Source: a virus
Strand: one strand, 5' to 3'
DNA length: 41,647 nt
Virus record (IMG/VR): IMGVR_UViG_3300010430_000155
Coordinates: 1-41,647 of that record
The notes beneath the pieces are model-generated. The model did no database searches and was not told the DNA's origin. It was given only the letters and a program-made list of their open reading frames with translations. How positions within the stretch are numbered: the stretch's first letter is position 1; each line of letters opens with the position of its first letter. Below, one piece after another: positions 20,253 through 29,472 of the stretch. The translations under genes were made by a program, and so were the position numbers.

Positions 20253-21445
20253 TATGGTTTCCAGCTTGGGAAGTATTTCCTGATCATTTCAATCTTTTGC
20301 TCTTTTGAAAGTAGCTTGGTATCCCTTATATCTTCTGGGTTCTTTGGAGGAACGACATCAAATGGGTCTTTTTCCTGATTTATTGCTATTTGTCGGTATC
20401 GGTTTCTCAGTTTCTTCTGTCCAGGCTGGACATAATCAACATTGAATTTCTTGAGTGTTGTCATGATGTCCTTTTTCTCACGCTCTGTTCTTGTCCCAGT
20501 AAAGAACTTTGATATCATCCCAGATATTCTTTGGGCTAGATTACCGAATTCCTTATCGAACTCGCCGTACATCTGGAAAGCCCGCACATCTGTATCATTT
20601 ACTTGAGATAAAACTTGATTAAGCATTATGTCTGAAAGGCGTGTATCGCTTGAATCAATAGCGGCTATTGCACCACTAATATTCTCGCCCATACTTCTGA
20701 AGTGTTCGGAGCCTTTTGAGTATTCCTTTCTCAAGTCCTTTGTCTCTCTGTTATATCTATCGACCTGCTTTTCTGTATGCTTTTCTCTCTGGGCATTAGT
20801 CATCTCACCAGCAAAGCCTTCAGCTCTCTGATTCCGACGCTTGTTGTATTCAGACCGTGTAATCAGGTTGTTTTTTCTTAGATATTCAAGATGCCTTTCA
20901 AACTCAGACCCAACGCCGCTGTCGGCATCCATATTCTTGATATTTACATATTTACCCGTCTTCCTTGATTTCTGCCCATACAACTCCGTACCTGGAATCT
21001 TCTCAAAATCACCAAATGAGTCTGCAGTCGAGGTCGTGTCCTGCATGGCACTCATCAATAATCCAGACTTCCTGTTCAGTTCTGCAATCTGTGGTGGGAG
21101 CATTCCCTTGAAGTTATTTACAACACCTTCGGGCATTCCCTCAGTTAGAGTATTCATGTACTGTTCGTATAACTGTGGATCAGTCGCTAGATCAGGGTTG
21201 TTTTGAACATCTTCCAGATAAGCGCTGGTTGCTCCATATACTGCTTTTGTCTCATCCTTGAATAAGTCCATCTCAGCTTGATCCAAATTCGCATCAGCAA
21301 GCATTCTCTTAATCTCAAGCGACTCTCTATCTATTTGAGTGCGCTCAGTAACATTCTTTGCTCTTACATACGCCTGCCCGATATCGGTCATCCTGCCGCC
21401 AGTAGGGTTTGCTATTGCTGCGAGAACTCTTGGATCAACTGGCAT
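20252..21445 (-). CDS. ejection protein, gp20-like
   Basis: The 397-residue helical, charged product begins MPVDPRVLAAIANPTGGRMT and keeps long Gln/Glu/Lys-rich helices (YNRETKDLRKEYSKGSEHFR, RNRYRQIAINQEKDPFDVVP). Position between the gp7-like and gp16-like genes, with one-base overlaps on both sides, matches P22 gene 20. These proteins leave the capsid with the genome and help it cross the cell envelope. Assignment is by order and composition. Confidence 0.7.
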   Translation of the reverse strand: MPVDPRVLAAIANPTGGRMTDIGQAYVRAKNVTERTQIDRESLEIKRMLADANLDQAEMDLFKDETKAVYGATSAYLEDVQNNPDLATDPQLYEQYMNTLTEGMPEGVVNNFKGMLPPQIAELNRKSGLLMSAMQDTTSTADSFGDFEKIPGTELYGQKSRKTGKYVNIKNMDADSGVGSEFERHLEYLRKNNLITRSEYNKRRNQRAEGFAGEMTNAQREKHTEKQVDRYNRETKDLRKEYSKGSEHFRSMGENISGAIAAIDSSDTRLSDIMLNQVLSQVNDTDVRAFQMYGEFDKEFGNLAQRISGMISKFFTGTRTEREKKDIMTTLKKFNVDYVQPGQKKLRNRYRQIAINQEKDPFDVVPPKNPEDIRDTKLLSKEQKIEMIRKYFPSWKP

Positions 21446-22170
21446 TAAAATACTCCCCCTGCCTTACCCATCATGTACATACCTCCAACATCCATCAAGG
21501 TATTATAAGGAGCCATTGCTTGTGAAGCGTTTATGTTTCCTATGTCTGAGTACATTTGGGACTGAGCGCGGCCACCTGCTGCGATTGAACCACCGACTTG
21601 AGTACCCATTTGCTGCCCTGCAGCAGCTTGTCCAGAGGCAGCACCCTGTCCAGAGGCAATCATTCTGTAGAGATTATCTAATTGAGTCTGTCTACGGTTA
21701 AAGGCTTCGTTATACTTAGTTGAGGCATAGTCCGTACCATAGCGTTGCATGGCCTTCTGTTGCGGGCCTGATAATTGCATACCTCTTGAAGAGGCGGCGT
21801 TCTCTCTTGCCTTCGTTCCCTCATTTAAACCATACTGATAACCGGGGTCTGCATAGAAATCATCGAGGGTGAATCCCTGCTGCATTTCCCGTTCATAGGC
21901 TCCAACTGCGCGTACTCCAGCATCAGCATAAGGCTGCTCCAGTGCTTTCTGCTCACCCCATAGCCATTTCTGGAATTCAATGTTCTTTTCAGTCGAAGCT
22001 AATGAGGATGCTGCCGCATCTCTTGCGCCTGTTTCTGCGGAGCTAGCAGCTTTTTTACTGCCAAGATAACCAAGCCCTCCTAAAACGGCTGCACCACCAA
22101 GCAGAGCAAGGGGTCCAAATGAATAAACCTTTGGCAGCAAAAATCTTAAAGCAGTTTCAAACGTGATCAT
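21445..22170 (-). CDS. ejection protein, gp7-like
   Basis: The 241-residue product has a hydrophobic N-terminal part (LALLGGAAVLGGLGYLG, about 22-38), an Ala/Ser-rich helix, then LEQPYADAGVRAVGAYEREM, FTLDDFYADPGYQYGLNEG and a QQKAMQRYGTDYASTKYNEA repeat-like segment. I recall the 'PGYQ...EG...A...G...SG...K...RYG..YAS..Y..A..R' pattern from P22 gp7-type injection proteins. The C-terminal half is Gly/Ala/Gln-rich. It is the first of three ejection genes in a row. Confidence 0.78.
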   Translation of the reverse strand: MITFETALRFLLPKVYSFGPLALLGGAAVLGGLGYLGSKKAASSAETGARDAAASSLASTEKNIEFQKWLWGEQKALEQPYADAGVRAVGAYEREMQQGFTLDDFYADPGYQYGLNEGTKARENAASSRGMQLSGPQQKAMQRYGTDYASTKYNEAFNRRQTQLDNLYRMIASGQGAASGQAAAGQQMGTQVGGSIAAGGRAQSQMYSDIGNINASQAMAPYNTLMDVGGMYMMGKAGGVF

Positions 22171-22333
22171 TTTTGTCTTTCCTCTTTATCATATCTTGAT
22201 AATTCGCTATTTTTTTCTCGCATTTATCATCCTGCTTAACTAGCCTTTTATCAGTAAAATCTTTTAGATCAGCCAAGGTTATGCTATTTGCAATATATGT
22301 ACTACCAACCATCAAGTAATGAAGACTATTCAT
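22157..22333 (-). CDS. small hypothetical protein, 58 aa
   Basis: A 58-codon frame is joined to the upstream gene by ATGA and overlaps the gp7-like gene by 14 bases. It reads MNSLHYLMVGSTYIANSITL then a highly charged tail (RLVKQDDKCEKKIANYQDMI). It lies where P22 has gene 14 between 10/26 and 7. No family recognised. Confidence 0.5.
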   Translation of the reverse strand: MNSLHYLMVGSTYIANSITLADLKDFTDKRLVKQDDKCEKKIANYQDMIKRKDKNDHV

Positions 22334-22692
22334 ACTTTCGTGTTCTTGATATAAATCACTGTATATGTCTCAAGACCGGGATCACTACCAGATCCCTTGC
22401 CGTTGGTAATCTCTATTGAAATCGTATCATCGGCATCAACCCGGCCCTGACCAACATGAAAGCCTGCTGTGAAGGTGGGCTTTATAATCGCCAGAATAAT
22501 ATCGCCTACCTTTAATCCGGTTGCTGTGACTGTGACTTCAACATGATCATTAGCTGATAAGGCGGGAGGGTCCCACGGTATATCTAATCTACGGATATCA
22601 AGTACATAGCCCCTGACTAGATCAAACCACCTGTGACCGGCAATACTGGCCTCGACATCGGTTTCATGAAGTTGATGGAGGGGCTTTCTCAT
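22330..22692 (-). CDS. small virion-type protein, 120 aa
   Basis: The product begins MRKPLHQLHETDVEASIAGH and continues as a beta-rich domain (HVEVTVTATGLKVGDIILAI, TYTVIYIKNTKV). It follows the gp10-like gene with a 4-base overlap. It may be a tail-hub accessory protein; there is no sign of a gp26-like needle coiled coil. Confidence 0.5.
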   Translation of the reverse strand: MRKPLHQLHETDVEASIAGHRWFDLVRGYVLDIRRLDIPWDPPALSANDHVEVTVTATGLKVGDIILAIIKPTFTAGFHVGQGRVDADDTISIEITNGKGSGSDPGLETYTVIYIKNTKV

Positions 22693-24320
22693 GACATTGC
22701 CTTGTCGGAAGTCTTGATATTGGCATATCCATCCAGCAGAACAGCGGGAACAGGATCAGATACGACAATCTCATAAACCCTTGATGAATCAGAATGTCCT
22801 ACCTGTCTCCAACGGAGTTTCTTATTCCTTTCTCCAATCATTCCCATTGACCGTGAATGGTAGTTAGACCATGCTCCGTTCTCGTCCCGCCACCTCAAGT
22901 GAAGCTGCGGGTCAGGCGTTGTAGCGTCGCCTACGCCCTCTTTTATGTCTATCCCTACGCCCTGCCAGTCCATGCCCTTTTCCTCGGCGTGGAAGACAAC
23001 AGAGCGCCTTATGCGGGTGATTAAATCTCCATTATCGGTGTATTCATCATAATCCAGGCAATAGATTCTGCCATTGGTGGGATCACCGACTAAATGCTTA
23101 TTGTAGATAAAGGTATGACCCGTACTCCTGTGGTAGCCAAGGGTCTTACTTGACCATGTGTGCCACATCTTCTCGGTTGTATCAAAAACCAGTGTCTTCT
23201 GTGCTGAGGGGAAGGTAAAGGCCACAAACGTATGCTGATAGGCTTGGTAGGTAAATGAATAACAATCCGACAGATCGTCCATAGCCTCCAGTTCAGCAGC
23301 AATCTCTGGGGTTGAGATAATCTTTACCTGAAGACCCTGCACCATGACTATCATGCCGTTGCCTTCTTCGTTCTGAGACACCCAGAAGCCCAGTCCTGCC
23401 GTTTCTACGAGGGAATATGGGGCCACTGTACCCCACTCACTGAAACCAGCGGGTATAGGCTCATACGGGAAGTCAGCGGCACCTGAATTATGCCAGCCCT
23501 CTGCTGTTGTCGTGCCTACCAGCCAGAGAATTCTATCTACCTTCAAATGTCCCTGTAATTCATCGGGAGAGCGTTCTGCTGTGGCAAAATCAAGTGCGTC
23601 TATGTCCGTACCATCGTAGGCTTTTGACTTGGTAAATTGACCCGAACTCGCGGGGTTATTCCAGATAAAGAATCCATCCATGAATTCAACATGGGTAGCA
23701 CCGTCTGGAAAAGCGTCTGAGCCTATTTCGTATGTATCACCAGATGTCCAGATTGAATCAGCCGTTGTTAGCGTGTCTGAATCGGTAACTGCAGTAATCG
23801 TTGATTTTGTACTGTCTGTAGTGTTGTAGACAATCATGCCTACCATGTTATCCGTGAAAGGGGTTAATACAGTATCTTCTAATGTTGTTGTTGCTGTCGC
23901 TCCATCTGAAGTACCCGCAGCAAGCTGTGTATTTTGGTGAAATGTCTGGTATTCAGAGTTGTAAATATACCCGTTAGTACCGTCTACAATACATATCTGC
24001 TTACCGTTATTAGCGCCGTTATGGTCTAGTTTACAGATGCCTATCGAAGTATTGAGTGTTCCGCGTGAAATACCGTTTCCAGCAGCATCAACCTCGTAGA
24101 ATTCATTTCCAGAAACAATGAAATAAAGTCCGTTATAGTTAATTTCGCCCCTTATTGGCCCTGTTCCTATGTCGGTAAATAAAGTCTCACCAGGGGTGGG
24201 ATATAAAGCTAACTTAGATTTTCCGCCCTGTGCTATGTGGGGGAACCAATTTTGCGTAAGCTGACTGCTGTTGTCGTCGTAACGATCGGCTCCTGATGGG
24301 CCTAGTAGTTGCAATTTCAT
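22689..24320 (-). CDS. tail accessory factor, P22 gp10-like
   Basis: gp10 of P22 joins the gp4 ring to the tail needle and closes the DNA-filled head. This 543-residue product begins MKLQLLGPSGADRYDDNSSQ and has LTQNWFPHIAQGGKSKLALY, PTPGETLFTDIGTGPIRGEI and a run of WD/beta-propeller-like strands (GLYFIVSGNEFYEVDAAGNG), the usual gp10 start. Residues about 135-200 form an extra beta-rich module not expected in gp10, similar to one in the gp4-like protein. P22 gp10 has 472 residues, so the module accounts for the excess. It starts with an ATGA overlap. Confidence 0.85.
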   Translation of the reverse strand: MKLQLLGPSGADRYDDNSSQLTQNWFPHIAQGGKSKLALYPTPGETLFTDIGTGPIRGEINYNGLYFIVSGNEFYEVDAAGNGISRGTLNTSIGICKLDHNGANNGKQICIVDGTNGYIYNSEYQTFHQNTQLAAGTSDGATATTTLEDTVLTPFTDNMVGMIVYNTTDSTKSTITAVTDSDTLTTADSIWTSGDTYEIGSDAFPDGATHVEFMDGFFIWNNPASSGQFTKSKAYDGTDIDALDFATAERSPDELQGHLKVDRILWLVGTTTAEGWHNSGAADFPYEPIPAGFSEWGTVAPYSLVETAGLGFWVSQNEEGNGMIVMVQGLQVKIISTPEIAAELEAMDDLSDCYSFTYQAYQHTFVAFTFPSAQKTLVFDTTEKMWHTWSSKTLGYHRSTGHTFIYNKHLVGDPTNGRIYCLDYDEYTDNGDLITRIRRSVVFHAEEKGMDWQGVGIDIKEGVGDATTPDPQLHLRWRDENGAWSNYHSRSMGMIGERNKKLRWRQVGHSDSSRVYEIVVSDPVPAVLLDGYANIKTSDKAMS

Positions 24321-24787
24321 CTAAAAGGCACTCCTAAGCGCATCATTAATAGGGCGGGATTTCCCCCGGTTTTAGGGGCATACATCATATTTAGTCTTGC
24401 AAAGTTCTTCTTGCCAAGTGTTGCGAGAATAGCCGCCATTGGTGTTATCTTTTCATATGGGTCTTTAAGCTCGTAATCCCTGCCTTTATAGTTTATTTTT
24501 GCCTTGTCGTATCCTGTTCTTAATCCTGCCATTCCACCAAGATCCGCATAGTATTCATTACCAAATCTTCTAGCTAGTCCAGCTCCGGCATAAAGTGATG
24601 GGTCGCCATAACTATTCTTATAACCACCTGCGGTGAGTATTTTAACCACTTTATCCAACTCTGTTTCACGGGTTATACCAAATCCTATGTTTTCCTCATT
24701 ATAACGATAATCACTTGGCACGCCCGCTGGTGTACCAAAATGCTTGGAAAGTCCGTTTATATCAAGATAATAAGTCGGATCTGCCAT
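24317..24787 (-). CDS. outer-membrane-barrel-like protein, 156 aa
   Basis: The product has alternating strands and the motif YNEENIGFGITRE, then GGYKNSYGDPSLYAGAGLAR, YADLGGMAGLRTGYD and FARLNMMYAPKTGG, ending MMRLGVPFR. I recall this order ('YNE..GLG', 'G.Y.NS.G..S.YAG', 'G...G..TGY', 'LN...P') from small phage and bacterial proteins resembling outer-membrane barrels. No signal peptide is present, so it may act from within the virion or cytoplasm. It lies in the virion block just before gp10. Function is unknown; receptor masking is one idea. Confidence 0.6.
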   Translation of the reverse strand: MADPTYYLDINGLSKHFGTPAGVPSDYRYNEENIGFGITRETELDKVVKILTAGGYKNSYGDPSLYAGAGLARRFGNEYYADLGGMAGLRTGYDKAKINYKGRDYELKDPYEKITPMAAILATLGKKNFARLNMMYAPKTGGNPALLMMRLGVPFR

Positions 24788-24815
24788 TACATTAAAGGAT
24801 ATTAATAGTAATCAT

Positions 24816-26111
24816 TTATACATAATAGCCAACTAGATAAATAACAAAATTTGTTTTTACGTCAGGAGATATACCGCTATTGTCAAAATCGTACTCAAAA
24901 TCACCACTAGCATCCAATGTCACTTCATAAAATGTAGAGTCTATTACATCCAAATTAGCCACATTAGTATCTGCACTTAATATAGATATCGTGTTAGATG
25001 AACCAACTGGACGTATATTCGCAAATACCGCTGCCGGAGGAGTAGAATCTGCCGCCTCAATTCTACAGTATAATTTAGCCACCTTTGCACCGTCTAAAAC
25101 CGCCTGATTGTAAGCAGCAGACATATCTAAAGTTTGATATCCAACGACCTCGGCAGACAAGTTAAGTATTAATTCCGGGTCTGTCAGCGTAACCATTCCA
25201 TAGACTTGAAATGTCTCTACCGTTAAATCTCCAGAATCGCTTTCAATAACAGGTGTATTGATTGTTGGGCTGGTTAATGTCTTATTAGTAAGCGTCTGGG
25301 TAGTGTTTAGTGTGGCAAGATCTGAGTTTATAACCTTAATACCGTCAAAATACGCTTTTGACTCCTTATTTGAGCCTCCAGAGGCAATGCCTGCTAGTAC
25401 AACCTCGCCTTGAGTAGCGCTTGCGTGAGCCGTAATATCTTCTGAATAACTTGTCCATGAGGTCGGCACTGAGCCTGATGCTGGCATAGTAACCGTAGAT
25501 ATACTAAGCAGCACATCTAAATGGTCGTACCAATAAATGCTAAAAGTATTTAAAGTTGTTGCATTAGTGGCATAAAAAGAAAAGAACACAGAGCATATCG
25601 TACCCTCAGTAACGGGGAACTTCGCACTTGTCGCTATACCGCCACCACTCCCTGCGCCCGATGTATTAAATTCCAAAGCCGCTACGCCGTCTGTAACGAT
25701 ATCATTGGTTATGGCTATCGCACTTCCAGTATAAGGTGTGATCGTCCAGTTATCGGGCTGTCCATCACTGGTGGAGTCCACCTCAAATGAACCATTCTGA
25801 GCCAGATTAAAACCCTGCACCGAAGCCTGAGAGGCATTTGGATCGAGATTTAATGTATCCCTTATCAGCGCGCCTTCAAAAGTTACTTCCCTGATATCAA
25901 CCTTTACATCGTACCAAATCTCCTTAGTACCATCTTGATTTAAGGTAACGGGGTTGGTTAGTTCAGAGGTTTTTACTTGATCTGAATAAACAGTCGCTAG
26001 GGTAGTAAAAAGACCGTCTGCAACATAAACCCCGACAGTTCCATTGGCGTTTATACGGCCAGCTAAGTCTACAGAGATGAAGGCTGGATTTTCTAGGTTA
26101 AGTATGGGCAT
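24816..26111 (-). CDS. tail fibre or spike with carbohydrate-binding module
   Basis: Residues 1-90 resemble the head-binding start of P22-type tailspikes: VDLAGRINANGTVGVYVADG, TLATVYSDQVKTSELTNPVT and LNQDGTKEIWYDV. Residues about 105-265 read as a carbohydrate-binding module (NGSFEVDSTSDGQPDNWTIT, ..., SKAYFDGIKVIN). Next comes TLTNKTLTSPTINTP, a linker found in many phage fibres, and a C-terminal beta domain of about 130 residues. The 431-residue protein probably trimerises and contacts host glycans. No lyase active site is seen. Confidence 0.75.
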   Translation of the reverse strand: MPILNLENPAFISVDLAGRINANGTVGVYVADGLFTTLATVYSDQVKTSELTNPVTLNQDGTKEIWYDVKVDIREVTFEGALIRDTLNLDPNASQASVQGFNLAQNGSFEVDSTSDGQPDNWTITPYTGSAIAITNDIVTDGVAALEFNTSGAGSGGGIATSAKFPVTEGTICSVFFSFYATNATTLNTFSIYWYDHLDVLLSISTVTMPASGSVPTSWTSYSEDITAHASATQGEVVLAGIASGGSNKESKAYFDGIKVINSDLATLNTTQTLTNKTLTSPTINTPVIESDSGDLTVETFQVYGMVTLTDPELILNLSAEVVGYQTLDMSAAYNQAVLDGAKVAKLYCRIEAADSTPPAAVFANIRPVGSSNTISILSADTNVANLDVIDSTFYEVTLDASGDFEYDFDNSGISPDVKTNFVIYLVGYYV

Positions 26112-26113
26112 TA

Positions 26114-27034
26114 TTAATATTCTCTGATTTCTGGATAGACGCGAACTGTTCCTGATTCCTGATCGTACCCTTCTGCAAGATCAAGAGCTTCTTTGGCATC
26201 CTGTCTCAAGATGGTTCTTTCAGATGCACTCATAGCACCCATTCTGGAGGATAAGCGATAGGCAAGATTCATGACCAGTGCCTCCATGTTCTCTGGCGGC
26301 ATGTCGATAGTTTCTGTTAAGTGATCAACATCTTCTATAGTCGCACGATACACCAGCTCTAGCGTATATTCTGAAACCGTAGAAGCATCTGGAGCTTGCC
26401 AGATATACAGGGTTCCATTATCTATAGTAGGGTCATAATGATAGTCAATCGGGGGGCCGGGACTGGTCTTGTTTGACAGGGCTTCGTATTCATTCCGTGT
26501 TAATTCATTTACATGAACCTCACTACCATCTGAGCGCTTGCGGTTACATTCAAGAATTTCCAGAGGTCTTGGGGCTGATACGTCTGCAGACGTAATATCG
26601 TATGTGTTTTCTACAGAAATAGTGAATATTCCTGCATCTAATACTAGGCTCGTTGTTGAGAGAATACTGCTAACTGCCGTTGTATTCCCTGTTGCATTAG
26701 TTACAGTATCACCAACCTGTATATTATCTACGGTGAAGTCTGCCGCTGGATCAGATAACAAGTTAGGCGCTACAGGCGTTGTAGTTCCAGCACTCTTCTG
26801 GCCTATCGTGTAAATATATTGATTAGCTACAAGAGTAATTGAAAGGGTCTTTCTCTTCCAGATATTCAGCTTTTTCTGAAGGGCCTTTAACATGAAATTC
26901 AATACCCTGAGTGCTGGTACTGAGTCTTCAGGCTCAAGCGGTTCTCCTGCCTGCGCTATACCAACAATCTCAAATGCAGAGGTTATCAGCTCAGTTGCAT
27001 TGACTGAGTAATTAGTTGAGTTACTTGTGGTCAT
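26114..27034 (-). CDS. tail accessory factor / adaptor, P22 gp4-like
   Basis: The N-terminal 70 residues (NATELITSAFEIVGIAQAGE, then ALRVLNFMLKALQKK) are the helical start of P22 gp4-type adaptors that ring the portal. The C-terminal half has APRPLEILECNRKR, LTRNEYEALSNKTSPGPPID, YHYDPTIDNGTLYIWQAPDA and a final helix (MEALVMNLAYRLSSRMG), again typical. P22 gp4 has 166 residues; relatives of 200-220 are common. Here a beta-rich module of about 64 residues (87-150) is inserted after YIYTIGQ. It lies directly before the fibre gene. Confidence 0.8.
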   Translation of the reverse strand: MTTSNSTNYSVNATELITSAFEIVGIAQAGEPLEPEDSVPALRVLNFMLKALQKKLNIWKRKTLSITLVANQYIYTIGQKSAGTTTPVAPNLLSDPAADFTVDNIQVGDTVTNATGNTTAVSSILSTTSLVLDAGIFTISVENTYDITSADVSAPRPLEILECNRKRSDGSEVHVNELTRNEYEALSNKTSPGPPIDYHYDPTIDNGTLYIWQAPDASTVSEYTLELVYRATIEDVDHLTETIDMPPENMEALVMNLAYRLSSRMGAMSASERTILRQDAKEALDLAEGYDQESGTVRVYPEIREY

Positions 27035-28306
27035 TTATATTCCAAATGGGATTTGTGATTCTATCTTCCATTCGCTTCCGTCGAATTCAAGAACAGTTCT
27101 TGTTGGCGTAGTTATCTCTCCAATATACTTTCTTATCTCGTATGGCTGCGGTGGCGTACCAAAAATACCATCCAATAAGAGTGAATCTACGTCAACTCTT
27201 GATAAAACAGTATAACCAATATCAGTTGATGAATTATATGCTGTGTCTACGCCATATATAATGCTCTTACCATCGAATGTTGTATCATTTGAAATGATAA
27301 ACGCTTCCGGTAAAGAACTGAATGAAAAATCAACATCGGTGAAAGTTGTGGTAACTGCAAATGAATCAACCTCGAATGGGGTATATAAGGCTGCATCAAT
27401 AAAATCAATAGTGATTGCAAAAGCATCTGCAACCATTACCGTTTCAAGCTGATTTTGTGTAAAAGTTACATCTGTAAACGCAACATCTATCGTAAATGTA
27501 TCTGCATTTATCGAATAGGCTGTTGTAGGCTCCCACCAATCAGCACCGAAGAATGGATCAGGCCACCAGTTGCCATTAAACCATTTATTAGCAGCTTCAG
27601 ATGATTTATTAAAAAGAAAATTTACATCTGTAAAGACTGTTTCAACTGTAAATGCTTCAGCGATTACCGTGTCAGAAACGGCTACCAGCTCAAATCCTAT
27701 TGTTAATATATAATCTGATGTATCAATATCAGTATAGGTGGCGGTCATCACATTATCTAAAATTAGATTATATGAGCCAAATATACTTACTCTATTAACT
27801 GTATCTAAAAGTGCAGTATCGCCAACATCTGCCGACCATATACCACTGCTTTCTGAGCCATAAAACGCTATAGCCATATTGCCAGCACTAATGGCGGGGA
27901 GCGTTACTGAGCCTGTTTTTGTGGTTATAGTCGTGTTTGTCGTTACGCTTTGAATACTATCAACACTACTAATTCCAACAATTCCTACATTACAATTTCG
28001 TTGGGTATCAGGGAAATCAATTACTGTTGTTTCACTTCCGGTAGCTGTAGCAACTCCGTGATAAACACGCATCCCACCCTGCGTATAAATTAATTCAGCA
28101 CTCGGTATCAGCGTCCATGTAACACCCGTTGTTGTAGGGACACCTAAAGCAAGCGAGCCGTCAGCGCCTATATGCTCACCATTAATAGCAATTAAATACT
28201 CAGCGTCTTCTACATAACTAACAGCAACGGTAGTTGTATATTGATCTAAATTGCTAGTCTCTTTATAGGTATCAAGAGTTTCTATGTTGCTGTCTAACAA
28301 TGCCAT
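27035..28306 (-). CDS. virion protein with four short internal repeats
   Basis: Residues 1-210 look like a beta-sandwich (VSYVEDAEYLIAINGEHIG, NMAIAFYGSESSGIWSAD). Residues 214-330 hold four related strands: IAEAFTVETVFTDVNF, INADTFTIDVAFTDVTF, VADAFAITIDFIDAALY and FEVDSFAVTTTFTDVDF. A Trp-rich spacer (FNGNWWPDPFFGADWW) lies between repeats 1 and 2. This is the pattern of an elongated beta stalk. It shares a one-base junction with the upstream gene and ends one base before the gp4-like gene. Exact role unknown. Confidence 0.6.
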   Translation of the reverse strand: MALLDSNIETLDTYKETSNLDQYTTTVAVSYVEDAEYLIAINGEHIGADGSLALGVPTTTGVTWTLIPSAELIYTQGGMRVYHGVATATGSETTVIDFPDTQRNCNVGIVGISSVDSIQSVTTNTTITTKTGSVTLPAISAGNMAIAFYGSESSGIWSADVGDTALLDTVNRVSIFGSYNLILDNVMTATYTDIDTSDYILTIGFELVAVSDTVIAEAFTVETVFTDVNFLFNKSSEAANKWFNGNWWPDPFFGADWWEPTTAYSINADTFTIDVAFTDVTFTQNQLETVMVADAFAITIDFIDAALYTPFEVDSFAVTTTFTDVDFSFSSLPEAFIISNDTTFDGKSIIYGVDTAYNSSTDIGYTVLSRVDVDSLLLDGIFGTPPQPYEIRKYIGEITTPTRTVLEFDGSEWKIESQIPFGI

Positions 28307-29472
28307 TATGGGTACGGCCCGACACCTATGTATGGATTACCATTAGCGTCTGTGTTACTGGGTGTTTCGCTTGTTAGGATAATATCGTCTACATACAACG
28401 TCTGTGTTCTAGGTGCGCCGTTGTTCCAATAATTAAGAAGGTACACAAAATCAGAATAATCAGTTGATGCACTTAAAGTGCGAGACTGTAAATCTTCTAA
28501 TATTAAAATACCATCCTGCCAACATCTATATTCCCCAAATCCTGCAAGGCCAAATTTAACTTGAAACTCAACAGTCATCCATGTGTCACGCGGTATAACC
28601 TCACCATTGGTAAATTTGTCATAATTACCACTTGTATAATTATTAGCGGTAAACTCACCTGCTGCGGCTACTTCTGAAGCACAAACAATATACCCGCCCG
28701 TTGATCCACCCATGACAAGATTGCCAAGATAACCAACATTACTTGCATTTTCACGGCTTACGTGTATTCGCATGTGCTTCGTACCTTCCGTACAACCGCA
28801 ACTAAAATCGAAGCCTGCCGGATAGTAGTAATTCATTCTCCACCATACGCTGTCACCTTCGCGTAACACTTGAGGATAATTAAATGAACCACCCCAACCA
28901 CCGCCAGTAGACCCTTCATCAATGGTACAACTGGCAGATTGACTACCATTTAAAACGGGGGAGTTTGCTATCAGACTCCTGCTTGCTGTGGTATGGAATG
29001 CGTCCGGTATTCTTTGAGCAACATCACCGACATTACCTGTCTCAAAATTAGCCCTGATAGTCCATCCTTCACCTTGTACTGGAATATTATAATCAATCGT
29101 TTGGTCTGCAAGAGATATAGTACCAATAATACTTTCAATAGCACCAAGAGATTCAGTATAGGTTAACTCGACCAATTCTCCCTCTGCGAAATTATAAGTC
29201 ATCCTTAATAATAATATTCCATTACCGTTATTAGTGGTGCCGTCGCTTAATATGCCTATAGGAGTGCCATCAACAGTAACAGACATACCATCAGTAAAAT
29301 CAAGCCCGCTGCCTTCTGTTATTTGTACGCCGGTATTGAGATTTACTGTTAGCTCATTTGTTAAGTCATGCGTAAATATACTCGTAATTACAGGAACAAT
29401 ACCAATACCAGGATCACCAGAACTTCCAGTATTACTACCTGTCCAGCATCCAACGTTTTCACCGATACCCAT
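28306..29472 (-). CDS. polysaccharide-lyase-like jelly-roll protein
   Basis: Residues about 130-388 form a concanavalin/jelly-roll type domain: GWTIRANFETGNVGD, REGDSVWWRMNYYYPAGFDF, HMRIHVSRENASNVGYLGNL, WMTVEFQVKFGLAGFGEYRC and a C-terminal LNYWNNGAPRTQTLYVDDII. This order resembles alginate/glucuronan-lyase-type polysaccharide lyases and related sugar-binding folds. The first 130 residues are a beta-rich, fibre-like part. It would bind or trim surface polysaccharide from the virion. Which sugar is unknown, and catalytic residues cannot be fixed by eye. Confidence 0.6.
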   Translation of the reverse strand: MGIGENVGCWTGSNTGSSGDPGIGIVPVITSIFTHDLTNELTVNLNTGVQITEGSGLDFTDGMSVTVDGTPIGILSDGTTNNGNGILLLRMTYNFAEGELVELTYTESLGAIESIIGTISLADQTIDYNIPVQGEGWTIRANFETGNVGDVAQRIPDAFHTTASRSLIANSPVLNGSQSASCTIDEGSTGGGWGGSFNYPQVLREGDSVWWRMNYYYPAGFDFSCGCTEGTKHMRIHVSRENASNVGYLGNLVMGGSTGGYIVCASEVAAAGEFTANNYTSGNYDKFTNGEVIPRDTWMTVEFQVKFGLAGFGEYRCWQDGILILEDLQSRTLSASTDYSDFVYLLNYWNNGAPRTQTLYVDDIILTSETPSNTDANGNPYIGVGPYP

